From: Enterobacter asburiae
GTDB taxonomy: Bacteria; Pseudomonadota; Gammaproteobacteria; Enterobacterales; Enterobacteriaceae
Direction: 5' to 3'
DNA length: 64,000 nucleotides
NCBI RefSeq assembly: GCF_024599655.1
Contig: NZ_CP102247.1
Span: 4,340,001 to 4,404,000 of the forward strand
In this document: positions 1 to 11,289 of the stretch, in pieces
Layout of the letters: each line of letters opens with the position of its first letter
How positions within the stretch are numbered: position 1 is the first letter of the stretch
Translations under genes and position numbers: made by a program
Notes under the pieces: generated by a model
What the model was told of the DNA's origin: nothing
Seen by the model: only the letters and a program-made list of their open reading frames with translations
The model's database searches: none

Positions 1-2031
<2,031 letters not shown>

Positions 2032-2302
2032 AGTCATTCCTCCACATCCGCGAATGCGGACGCAGCATTTCCTTCAGGCGTGGCAAGGCCGTACCTGAGA
2101 GGCACTCAATTTTTCAAGCAGGAACGTTTAAGACGCTACTGCCTCACGCCGGTGAGACAGCAACAAGGCTGGCTTACCGGAAAGAACGTTTTCTCCCGCT
2201 CAGGAGAGGTGTGGGATCGGGATCCATGTGGCCTCCGGTAAGTAAAAAGTAGGGTGTCGCCGCGCAGTATAGGGATTTAAGCGTACCCTTTGTGACGATT
2301 CG
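2032..2302 (-). promoter_or_regulatory. mgtA 5' leader (Mg2+-sensing leader region)
   Basis: About 270 nt separate the predicted transcription start (near 2302) from the mgtA ATG, close to the roughly 264-nt leader known in Salmonella. The leader includes the mgtL peptide and several potential stems. In Salmonella and E. coli this leader couples Mg2+ level and MgtL translation to Rho-dependent termination. The structure here is inferred from position and from MgtL, not folded. Confidence 0.75.
2174..2227 (-). CDS. mgtL: MgtL leader peptide
   Basis: A 17-codon ORF reading MDPDPTPLLSGRKRSFR, preceded by GGAGG five bases before the ATG, inside the mgtA leader. The E. coli/Salmonella leader peptide is also 17 residues and begins MEPDPTPLP. 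The acidic/proline run (Asp2, Asp4, Pro3, Pro5, Pro7) that is thought to destabilise the translating ribosome at low Mg2+ is kept, while the fourth proline (position 9) is lost. It attenuates mgtA transcription in the known systems; here that role is inferred from homology and position. Confidence 0.9.
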   Translation of the reverse strand: MDPDPTPLLSGRKRSFR

Positions 2303-2308
2303 GGCGGT

Positions 2309-2343
2309 ATTATACCCCCCTGCAAATAAACCGAACGTAAACC
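2309..2343 (-). promoter_or_regulatory. mgtA promoter with PhoP box
   Basis: On the minus strand a direct repeat GGTTTA-N5-GGTTTA (2327-2343) matches the PhoP box. It lies 12 nt before a perfect TATAAT -10 element (2309-2314), the usual class II arrangement for PhoP-activated promoters. Low Mg2+ sensed by PhoQ is expected to activate mgtA through it. Confidence 0.88.
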
Positions 2344-2420
2344 AGACTTTGCCCATAGCGAAATCGCGCTATAGCATTAGGCTCAATTCACTACATCGTC
2401 GTTGTTACAGGGAATACAGC

Positions 2421-3368
2421 ATGCAGAACCGCCTAACGATTAAAGACATCGCACGTTTAAGCGGCGTGGGGAAATCGACCGTCTCACGCGTGCTGAACAA
2501 CGAAAGCGGCGTCAGCGAACGCACCCGCGAGCGCGTTGAGGCGGTCATGAATCAGCACGGTTTTTCCCCTTCCCGCTCCGCGCGCGCCATGCGCGGGCAG
2601 AGTGACAAAGTCGTCGCCATTATTGTCTCGCGTCTGGACTCTCTGTCTGAAAACCTCGCCGTGCAGACCATGCTGCCCGCCTTCTACGAGCAGGGGTATG
2701 ATCCGATCATGATGGAGAGTCAGTTCTCAGTACAGTTGGTTGAAGAGCATCTGGGCATGCTCCAGCGGCGCAACATTGATGGCGTGGTGCTGTTCGGTTT
2801 TACCGGCATTAAAGACGAGATGCTGAAACCCTGGCAGCCTTCGCTGGTGCTGCTGGCGCGCGATGCCCACGGCTTTGCCTCCGTCTGCTATGACGACGAG
2901 GGCGCGATCATCACCCTGATGCAGCGACTGTTTGACGAAGGCCATCGCCACATCAGCTTCCTCGGGGTACCGCACGCGGACGTCACCACCGGCAAGCGCC
3001 GTCACGAGGCCTACCTGGCCTTTTGCAAAAGCCACAATCTCTCCGCCGTGGCCTCACTGCCGGGGCTGGGCATGAAGCAGGGCTACGAGCAGGTCGCCAG
3101 CGTCCTGACGCCGCAGACCACCGCGCTGGTGTGCGCCACGGATACCCTTGCGCTGGGTGCCAGCAAATATCTGCAGGAGCAGCGCATCGATAACCTGCAG
3201 GTGGCGAGCGTCGGCAGCACGCCGCTGATGAAGTTCCTGCACCCGGAGATCATCACCGTCGACCCGGGCTACGCCGAGTCCGGCAGACAGGCCGCCGCGC
3301 AGCTGATCGAGCAGATCAACGGGCGTTCAGAGCCCCGTCAGATCGTTATTCCTGCTCGCCTTTCTTAG
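2421..3368 (+). CDS. treR: Trehalose operon repressor TreR
   Basis: LacI-family repressor of 315 aa, the same length as E. coli TreR. An N-terminal helix-turn-helix (IKDIARLSGVGKSTVSRVLN) is followed by a periplasmic-binding-protein-like effector domain that in E. coli binds trehalose-6-phosphate. The frame is open upstream to 2292, but the ATG at 2421 gives the family length, and the upstream part overlaps the mgtA promoter. It should act on the palindrome before treB. Normally treB follows directly; here about 1.7 kb separates them because a type VI cassette has been inserted. Confidence 0.96.
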   Translation: MQNRLTIKDIARLSGVGKSTVSRVLNNESGVSERTRERVEAVMNQHGFSPSRSARAMRGQSDKVVAIIVSRLDSLSENLAVQTMLPAFYEQGYDPIMMESQFSVQLVEEHLGMLQRRNIDGVVLFGFTGIKDEMLKPWQPSLVLLARDAHGFASVCYDDEGAIITLMQRLFDEGHRHISFLGVPHADVTTGKRRHEAYLAFCKSHNLSAVASLPGLGMKQGYEQVASVLTPQTTALVCATDTLALGASKYLQEQRIDNLQVASVGSTPLMKFLHPEIITVDPGYAESGRQAAAQLIEQINGRSEPRQIVIPARLS

Positions 3369-3379
3369 CTCGTTAGTTA

Positions 3380-3859
3380 TCATCTGCAACAGAGATCGTT
3401 CCAGGAATCACGGTAGACAATATTGCCTTCCGTGTACTTCCAGGTAATCGCTTCATAACGCAGTTCAAGCGTTTCAAGATGGGTACTACTCATCCCGACA
3501 GGAGAAAGGTATGGCGCTACCGTTGTGAACTTGACGTTTTCCAGAATGATATTGAAATACTCGGCCTCAATTCCTGCCTCCAGAATACGGTACATTTTAA
3601 TTGTCGCTTTCTTCATGGTTCGCCCTTCACACACCGCACGATATAAAAGTGGCGTTGTTTGATCGAATTCTTTGATTATTGTGATAGGTCGATGAACGCG
3701 CGTACCGGTGAGTTTCCCCAAGTTTGGGTCAACCGGAATAGTCACACCATGAGAAAATGATTTTAACTCAATAGAGCCCAGGCGAAGTGGCATTATACAG
3801 CTACCCACTACCGGTGAGCCGTTCTCATCTTCAAGCCACAAATGTGCGGGAGTAGACAT
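3380..3859 (-). CDS. hcp: Orphan Hcp, type VI secretion tube protein
   Basis: A 159-aa Hcp1/EvpC family protein. Typical signatures are the start (HLWLEDENGSPVVGS), the central GKLTGTRVHRPITI, EAEYFNIILENV and the end LRYEAITWKY. Hcp hexamers stack into the tube of the type VI secretion system and can carry small effectors in the lumen. There is no C-terminal toxin extension. AAGGAT lies just upstream of the ATG. No other T6SS structural gene occurs in the window, so this is an orphan copy, last in a three-gene unit with the two genes upstream (44-nt gap). The main T6SS locus would have to be elsewhere in the genome. Confidence 0.93.
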   Translation of the reverse strand: MSTPAHLWLEDENGSPVVGSCIMPLRLGSIELKSFSHGVTIPVDPNLGKLTGTRVHRPITIIKEFDQTTPLLYRAVCEGRTMKKATIKMYRILEAGIEAEYFNIILENVKFTTVAPYLSPVGMSSTHLETLELRYEAITWKYTEGNIVYRDSWNDLCCR

Positions 3860-3903
3860 GTCATATCCTTATTGGTGGGTATCGATAGTAGGAAGCTCAG
3901 CAT

Positions 3904-4092
3904 TTACCATTTCACATAACGACCAAAAATAATCATTACGGCAATGAAGAAAACCCCAATGGGCCAGACTGGGCTTCCTGGGAAGAAATGAGCCTGAATC
4001 AGGGCAAATAGAATTGTTAATGCAGTTGGGCCGTAGATGGAAAAAAAGATTCGCCCCTGCCAGCGTAAAAAACGTTTGATGTAATTCATCAT
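3904..4092 (-). CDS. Small two-helix membrane protein, candidate immunity protein
   Basis: A 62-aa protein with a basic N-terminus and two hydrophobic segments (about residues 13-34 and 40-58), predicted to sit in the inner membrane. Its start lies 2 nt after the stop of the 230-aa gene (TAA-CC-ATG), so the two are probably translationally coupled. A small membrane protein paired tightly with a hydrophobic protein beside an orphan hcp is the layout of a T6SS effector/immunity pair, similar to Ssp6/Sip6 of Serratia. No sequence motif proves immunity, so that role is inference. Confidence 0.6.
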   Translation of the reverse strand: MMNYIKRFLRWQGRIFFSIYGPTALTILFALIQAHFFPGSPVWPIGVFFIAVMIIFGRYVKW

Positions 4093-4094
4093 GG

Positions 4095-4787
4095 TTATTG
4101 GATCATCCTGCTGATGATATCCGCAATGTCGCCATCAGATGCCCACTGTGCGTCCATCGCTCGCGACTTTTGGAACACAGGCTCAATAAGGAAGTAGAGC
4201 ATTTCAAGCTCTTGTGCATAAAGAGCAGAGTACAAGGCGGGAAATTCGACATGCAGGCGGTGTGCACTGTCAGCGGCTTTCTGCACTATTCCATAAAGAC
4301 CAATAAGGGCAATACCACGGGAAGCTCTGGTACCTACAAGGGCGCTCAATTCAAGGCTGACGTTTAATCCAAGGCGAACGCAGGTGGCGACGGCTAATGT
4401 AAATCCAGCGTTGGTCAGAGTAACGGCAGCGACATGAACATTTACAGCCATCAGGCGCTGCTTGATATGCTCTAATTGATCCGATGTTTTATGTCTGAAA
4501 ATTTCCTCAAAGTAGATTCGAAGCATGTTATTGACCACATCAACATCGCTTACTACCTGATAAACAGCATCCCTGAAACGGATATCCTCGGTCTGTTGTC
4601 TCTGGCAAACATCATAATATTCATCGGTGAAGCATGAGGTGTAATACAACAGTCGAGTCGCTCCATTCCCTATGGTATCCACCTGTTTTTTGACCTGTTG
4701 CCCAACAGCCGTAACAGCATGGTCGAGTTTAAGCGCAAGTATTTTATTAGCCTGTAGATAACGGATAATTTCGTTGTTTCCGTACAT
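4095..4787 (-). CDS. Unrecognised 230-aa protein, candidate Hcp-delivered pore-forming effector
   Basis: I do not recognise a named family. The N-terminal half is polar and helical. Residues about 115-140 and 144-168 are hydrophobic and rich in Ala, Gly, Leu and Val, with a third apolar stretch near 185-204. No signal peptide or catalytic motif is apparent. The frame reaches a TTG at 4811 and an ATG at 4808, but the ATG at 4787 has GGAG at the right distance. It is first in a unit with a small membrane protein and hcp. A small hydrophobic protein encoded with Hcp could be a membrane-acting T6SS effector; a structural or regulatory role is not excluded. Its base composition is more AT-rich than that of the flanking tre genes. 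Confidence 0.55.
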   Translation of the reverse strand: MYGNNEIIRYLQANKILALKLDHAVTAVGQQVKKQVDTIGNGATRLLYYTSCFTDEYYDVCQRQQTEDIRFRDAVYQVVSDVDVVNNMLRIYFEEIFRHKTSDQLEHIKQRLMAVNVHVAAVTLTNAGFTLAVATCVRLGLNVSLELSALVGTRASRGIALIGLYGIVQKAADSAHRLHVEFPALYSALYAQELEMLYFLIEPVFQKSRAMDAQWASDGDIADIISRMIQ

Positions 4788-4968
4788 AATCGCTCCATGC
4801 TTATACATCAAATTGAAGGCAAGCCTATGCCTGAATCCAGTATTGATGTTCCCGTCAGATCACGTTTAAAAGCTGTAACTTTCTTTTTAAGACAATGACT
4901 CGATATTTTTTAAACAGCACTAAGAAAGCATTCCAGTAGACGGTTTATTGTGATCTTCGCCCGATTTC

Positions 4969-4980
4969 GGGAACGTTCCC
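4969..4980. promoter_or_regulatory. Putative TreR operator before treBC
   Basis: GGGAACGTTCCC is a perfect 12-bp palindrome with the central CG typical of LacI-family operators. It lies 74 nt before the treB start. A TGTGA half-site at 4949-4953 may be part of a weak CRP site, but its partner half is poor. Confidence 0.7.
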
Positions 4981-5054
4981 ATTTTCGCCGTCACGCTTAA
5001 GGAGTAGGCTTGCGCTCAGGTCATTACCCCCCTCACCATCTGTCATGAGGTTTC

Positions 5055-6476
5055 ATGATGAGTAAAGTCAAACAAGCAGATATTGATCAGTTGATCGTCC
5101 TGGTCGGCGGCCGCGAGAACATCGCCACCGTCAGCCATTGCATTACCCGCCTGCGCTTCGTGCTGAACGATCCGGCCAAAGCCAATCCGAAGGCCATTGA
5201 AGAACTTTCCATGGTCAAAGGCTGCTTCACCAACGCCGGGCAGTTCCAGGTCGTTATTGGTACCGAAGTGGGCGATTACTATCAGGCTCTGCTGGCAACC
5301 ACCGGGCACTCCTCCGCCGATAAAGAGCAGGCGAAGAAGGCCGCGCGCCAGAACATGAAGTGGCACGAGCAGCTAATTTCCCACTTCGCGGAGATTTTCT
5401 TCCCGCTGCTGCCGGCGCTGATCAGCGGGGGCTTAATTTTAGGCTTCCGTAACGTCATCGGCGATGTGCCGATGAGCGACGGCAAAACGCTGGCGCAGAT
5501 GTACCCGGCGCTGCAAAGCATCTACGACTTCCTGTGGCTGATTGGCGAAGCCATCTTCTTCTATCTGCCGGTCGGGATTTGCTGGTCCGCGGTGCGCAAA
5601 ATGGGCGGCACGCCGATTCTCGGTATCGTGCTGGGCGTCACGCTGGTCTCTCCACAGTTAATGAACGCTTACTTACTTGGTCAGCAGGTGCCTGAGGTGT
5701 GGAACTTCGGTCTGTTTACCATCGCCAAAGTGGGCTATCAGGCGCAGGTTATCCCGGCATTGCTGGCCGGTCTGGCGCTCGGCTTTATTGAAACGCGCCT
5801 GAAGCGCATCGTGCCGGATTACCTCTACCTGGTGGTGGTGCCGGTCTGCTCGCTGATTCTTGCCGTGTTCCTGGCGCACGCCTTTATCGGTCCGTTTGGC
5901 CGCATGATCGGCGACGGCGTGGCCTTCGCGGTGCGCCACCTGATGACCGGCAGCTTCGCGCCAGTCGGTGCCGCGCTGTTTGGCTTCCTGTACGCCCCGC
6001 TGGTCATCACCGGCGTGCACCAGACCACGCTGGCTATCGACATGCAGATGATTCAAAGCCTCGGCGGCACGCCGGTCTGGCCGATTATCGCCCTGTCTAA
6101 CATTGCGCAGGCATCGGCGGTGACCGGCATCATCATCGTCAGCCGTAAGCACAACGAGCGTGAGATCTCCGTTCCGGCAGCCATCTCTGCCTACCTCGGC
6201 GTCACCGAACCGGCGATGTACGGTATCAACCTGAAATACCGCTTCCCGATGCTCTGCGCGATGATCGGTTCCGGTCTGGCGGGCCTGGTGTGCGGTCTGA
6301 ACGGCGTGATGGCGAACGGGATTGGCGTCGGCGGCCTGCCGGGCATCCTCTCCATCCAGCCCGCTTACTGGCAGGTGTTTGCCCTGGCGATGGCCATCGC
6401 GATTATCGTCCCAATGGCGCTCACCACCGTGGTTTACCAGCGCAAGTTCCGTCAGGGCTCGCTGCAGATTGTTTAA
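5055..6476 (+). CDS. treB: Trehalose-specific PTS EIIBC component TreB
   Basis: A 473-aa inner-membrane permease that imports trehalose and phosphorylates it to trehalose-6-phosphate, using EIIA-Glc as phosphate donor because it has no EIIA domain. An N-terminal EIIB domain (residues about 1-90) holds the phosphocysteine in SHCITRLRF; a multi-helix EIIC domain follows. Length and sequence match E. coli TreB. Two ATGs are adjacent and the first, as in E. coli, is used here. It forms an operon with treC 51 nt downstream. Confidence 0.97.
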   Translation: MMSKVKQADIDQLIVLVGGRENIATVSHCITRLRFVLNDPAKANPKAIEELSMVKGCFTNAGQFQVVIGTEVGDYYQALLATTGHSSADKEQAKKAARQNMKWHEQLISHFAEIFFPLLPALISGGLILGFRNVIGDVPMSDGKTLAQMYPALQSIYDFLWLIGEAIFFYLPVGICWSAVRKMGGTPILGIVLGVTLVSPQLMNAYLLGQQVPEVWNFGLFTIAKVGYQAQVIPALLAGLALGFIETRLKRIVPDYLYLVVVPVCSLILAVFLAHAFIGPFGRMIGDGVAFAVRHLMTGSFAPVGAALFGFLYAPLVITGVHQTTLAIDMQMIQSLGGTPVWPIIALSNIAQASAVTGIIIVSRKHNEREISVPAAISAYLGVTEPAMYGINLKYRFPMLCAMIGSGLAGLVCGLNGVMANGIGVGGLPGILSIQPAYWQVFALAMAIAIIVPMALTTVVYQRKFRQGSLQIV

Positions 6477-6487
6477 TTCTCTCTTTC

Positions 6488-6505
6488 GGGGCGCAGTTGC
6501 GCCCC
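6488..6505 (+). other. Intercistronic hairpin between treB and treC
   Basis: GGGGCGCA-GT-TGCGCCCC is a perfect 8-bp stem with a two-base loop. It lies 12 nt after the treB stop and 22 nt before the treC start. There is no U-tract, so it is more likely an mRNA-stabilising or processing element than a terminator. Confidence 0.6.
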
Positions 6506-6527
6506 TTCGCATTTGCAGGAACGCACT

Positions 6528-8171
6528 ATGAATACCCTTCCTCACTGGTGGCAAAACGGCGTCATCTATCAGATTTACCCAAAGAGCTTCCAGGACACCA
6601 CCGGCAGCGGCACCGGCGATTTACGCGGCGTGACGCAGCGTCTGGACTACCTGAAAACCCTCGGCATCGACGCCATCTGGCTGACGCCGTTTTATATCTC
6701 CCCGCAGGTGGATAACGGCTACGACGTGGCGAATTACACCGCCATCGACCCGGCCTACGGCACGCTGGATGATTTCGACGAGCTGGTTGCCAGGGCGCAC
6801 GAGCGCGGCATCCGCATTGTGCTGGACATGGTGTTTAACCACACCTCCACGCAGCACGCCTGGTTCCGCGAGTCGCTGAACAAAGCGAGCCCGTACCGCC
6901 AGTTCTACATCTGGCGCGACGGCACCCCGGAGCAGCTTCCCAACAACTGGCGATCCAAGTTTGGCGGCAACGCCTGGCGCTGGCACGCCGAGAGCGAGCA
7001 GTACTATCTGCACCTGTTTGCACCGGAGCAGGCGGATCTCAACTGGGAAAACCCGGCGGTGCGCGCCGAGCTGAAAAAGGTGTGCGAGTTCTGGGCCGAT
7101 CGCGGCGTGGACGGCCTGCGTCTGGACGTGATTAACCTGATTTCAAAAGACCAGGATTTCCCGGACGACAACATCGGAGACGGCCGCCGCTTCTACACGG
7201 ACGGGCCGCGCGTTCACGAGTATCTGCAGGAGATGAGCCGCGACGTCTTCACCCCGCGCAACCTGATGACGGTGGGCGAGATGTCCTCGACCTCGCTGGA
7301 GAACTGCCAGCAGTACGCGTCGCTCGACGGAAGCGAACTGTCGATGACCTTTAACTTCCACCACCTGAAGGTGGACTACCCCGGCGGCGAAAAGTGGACG
7401 AAGGCGAAGCCGGACTTCGTGGCGCTGAAAACCCTTTTCCGCCACTGGCAGCAGGGGATGCACAACAAAGCCTGGAACGCGCTTTTCTGGTGTAACCACG
7501 ATCAGCCGCGCATCGTGTCGCGCTTTGGTGACGAAGGGGAATACCGCGTTCAGGCCGCGAAGATGCTCGGCATGGTGCTGCACGGCATGCAGGGCACGCC
7601 GTATATCTACCAGGGCGAAGAGCTGGGGATGACCAACCCGCACTTCAGCCGCATCACCGACTATCGCGACGTGGAAAGCCTGAACATGTTCGCGGAACTG
7701 CGGGCCAACGGCCGCGAGCCGGATGAACTGCTGGCGATTCTGGCGAGTAAGTCCCGTGATAACGGACGAACCCCAATGCAGTGGGACGCGTCGCACAATG
7801 CGGGCTTTACCGAGGGCGAGCCGTGGATTGGCGTCTGCGATAACTACGAAACCGTGAACGCCCGCGCGGCGCTCGACGACCCGGATTCGGTGTTTTACAC
7901 CTACCAGTCGCTGATTAGCCTGCGCAAAACCCTGCCGGTGCTGACGTGGGGAGATTATGAAGATCTCCTGCCGGAACATCCTTCCCTGTGGTGTTACCGC
8001 CGTCAGTGGCAGGGGCAGACGCTGATAGTGGCGGCAAACCTGAGCCATACGCCTCAGGAATGGCAGACAGACGCTCTCAGCGGTCAGCCGCAGGTGCTGA
8101 TAAGTAACTACCCGGCACCGCAAACGACGTCGCTCCGTCCGTTTGAAGCGGTCTGGTGGCTGCAGCAGTAA
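6528..8171 (+). CDS. treC: Trehalose-6-phosphate hydrolase TreC
   Basis: A 547-aa cytoplasmic GH13 enzyme that splits trehalose-6-phosphate into glucose and glucose-6-phosphate. GH13 conserved regions are visible: DMVFNH, GLRLDVIN (nucleophile Asp), VGEM (acid/base Glu) and WCNHDQPR. E. coli TreC is 551 aa. The ATG at 6528 is chosen because GCAGGA lies upstream and MNTLPHWW is the family N-terminus. It is the second gene of the treBC operon and is closed by a strong terminator. Confidence 0.97.
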   Translation: MNTLPHWWQNGVIYQIYPKSFQDTTGSGTGDLRGVTQRLDYLKTLGIDAIWLTPFYISPQVDNGYDVANYTAIDPAYGTLDDFDELVARAHERGIRIVLDMVFNHTSTQHAWFRESLNKASPYRQFYIWRDGTPEQLPNNWRSKFGGNAWRWHAESEQYYLHLFAPEQADLNWENPAVRAELKKVCEFWADRGVDGLRLDVINLISKDQDFPDDNIGDGRRFYTDGPRVHEYLQEMSRDVFTPRNLMTVGEMSSTSLENCQQYASLDGSELSMTFNFHHLKVDYPGGEKWTKAKPDFVALKTLFRHWQQGMHNKAWNALFWCNHDQPRIVSRFGDEGEYRVQAAKMLGMVLHGMQGTPYIYQGEELGMTNPHFSRITDYRDVESLNMFAELRANGREPDELLAILASKSRDNGRTPMQWDASHNAGFTEGEPWIGVCDNYETVNARAALDDPDSVFYTYQSLISLRKTLPVLTWGDYEDLLPEHPSLWCYRRQWQGQTLIVAANLSHTPQEWQTDALSGQPQVLISNYPAPQTTSLRPFEAVWWLQQ

Positions 8172-8179
8172 CGTTCCCT

Positions 8180-8210
8180 GCCGGGTGCCGCCCAGCACCC
8201 GGCTTATTTT
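8180..8210 (+). terminator. treBC terminator
   Basis: GCCGGGTGC/GCACCCGGC forms a 9-bp stem with a 6-base loop, followed by TTATTTT, just after the treC stop. Confidence 0.8.
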
Positions 8211-8299
8211 ACTGTTTTTGTTGAATAATTAATCAGATTTTTCTCGCACGCCTTTACAATCGCTGAAGCGCCCGCCGTTTGTACTCTCGTCTTTTTACT

Positions 8300-8344
8300 T
8301 TGTCCTGCATCAAATAAATCGCAAACATGTTTGATGCAAATCAC
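8300..8344 (+). promoter_or_regulatory. Paired FNR boxes of the nrdDG promoter
   Basis: TTGATGCAAATCAC (8331-8344) matches the FNR consensus TTGAT-N4-ATCAA at 9 of 10 positions. A weaker box TTGTCCTGCATCAA (8300-8313) matches at 8 of 10. Their centres are 31 bp apart, the spacing I recall for the two FNR sites of E. coli nrdDG. Anaerobic activation by FNR is expected. Confidence 0.78.
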
Positions 8345-8387
8345 TATATGTAGCACTTAAAATGCACGCCGACCCAACATCTTGTAT
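8341..8387 (+). promoter_or_regulatory. Paired NrdR boxes of the nrdDG promoter
   Basis: Cores CTATATGTAG (8344-8353; 9 of 10 matches to CWATATATWG) and CAACATCTTG (8375-8384; 8 of 10) are 31 bp apart, three helical turns, as expected for cooperative NrdR binding. The first overlaps the downstream FNR box. The rest of the 376-nt treC-nrdD gap shows no other gene or clear site. Confidence 0.7.
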
Positions 8388-8547
8388 TTATCGTCTACTA
8401 TTCCAACAACAAGACGGCGCTTACGCTGGCCGGAATTGTGGATAACACGAGCTGGGAACGCGGGAAGTCTTTGGCCCGGCGGGGAATACGCCCGGTGAAT
8501 ACTTCTCCACCTTTGTGGATAACCTGTTTTCAAAAAATGGAGTGATC

Positions 8548-10686
<2,139 letters not shown>

Positions 10687-10703
10687 CCCTCTGCCACATT
10701 TAT

Positions 10704-10779
10704 GCCCGGTGGCGCTACGCTTACCGGGCCTACAATCCGCATTCACACTGTAGGCCGGGTAAGCGCAGCGCCACCCGGC
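10704..10779. repeat. REP pair (BIME) between nrdD and nrdG
   Basis: Two inverted REP-type units, 10704-10733 and 10750-10779. Each can form an imperfect palindrome with GCCCGGTGGCGC/GTAAGCGC-type arms, and they are separated by a short A/T-richer linker. They fill almost the whole intercistronic gap, as REPs often do, and may stabilise the nrdD transcript. Confidence 0.85.
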
Positions 10780-10792
10780 TTGGTTATCCGCT

Positions 10793-11257
10793 ATGAACTT
10801 TCATCAATACTACCCCGTCGACATCGTCAACGGCCCCGGCACCCGCTGCACCCTGTTTGTTTCAGGCTGCGTCCACGAATGCCCCGGCTGCTACAACAAA
10901 AGCACCTGGCGTCTGAACTCCGGCATGCCGTTTACCGCTGAGATGGAAGACAAGATCGTCAACGACCTGAACGACACGCGCATTCACCGTCAGGGGATCT
11001 CACTTTCCGGTGGCGACCCCCTGCACCCGCAAAACGTGCCGGATATCCTGAAGCTGGTGAAGCGCATTCGGGCAGAGTGTACGGGAAAAGATATCTGGGT
11101 CTGGACAGGCTATAAGCTGGAAGAGCTGAACGCGCAGCAAATGGAAGTGGTGGATCAGATTAACGTCCTGGTCGACGGCAAGTTCGTGCAGGATTTAAAA
11201 GACCCGGCGCTGATTTGGCGCGGCAGCAGCAACCAGGTTGTGCATCATCTGCGTTGA
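10793..11257 (+). CDS. nrdG: Anaerobic ribonucleotide reductase-activating protein NrdG
   Basis: A 154-aa radical-SAM activase, identical in length to E. coli NrdG. It generates the glycyl radical on NrdD. The [4Fe-4S]-binding CX3CX2C motif (CVHECPGC) lies near residues 26-33, and SLSGGDPL matches the SAM-binding GGE/GGD motif. It is co-oriented with nrdD and separated from it by a REP pair. Confidence 0.97.
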   Translation: MNFHQYYPVDIVNGPGTRCTLFVSGCVHECPGCYNKSTWRLNSGMPFTAEMEDKIVNDLNDTRIHRQGISLSGGDPLHPQNVPDILKLVKRIRAECTGKDIWVWTGYKLEELNAQQMEVVDQINVLVDGKFVQDLKDPALIWRGSSNQVVHHLR

Positions 11258-11289
11258 ACAAAGGCGGATGTTATCCGTCCGCCCTTATC

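Noticed and set aside
2292..2420. N-terminal extension of TreR
   Set aside because: It would cover the mgtA promoter and PhoP box and has no homology to LacI-family proteins; the ATG at 2421 gives exactly the known length.
4949..4964. CRP site before treB
   Set aside because: Only the left half (TGTGA) fits; the right half is CCCGA. Too weak to list as a site on its own.
11264..11283. Terminator after nrdG
   Set aside because: GGCGGAT...ATCCGTCCGCC can pair imperfectly, but no T-tract follows, so it does not qualify as an intrinsic terminator.
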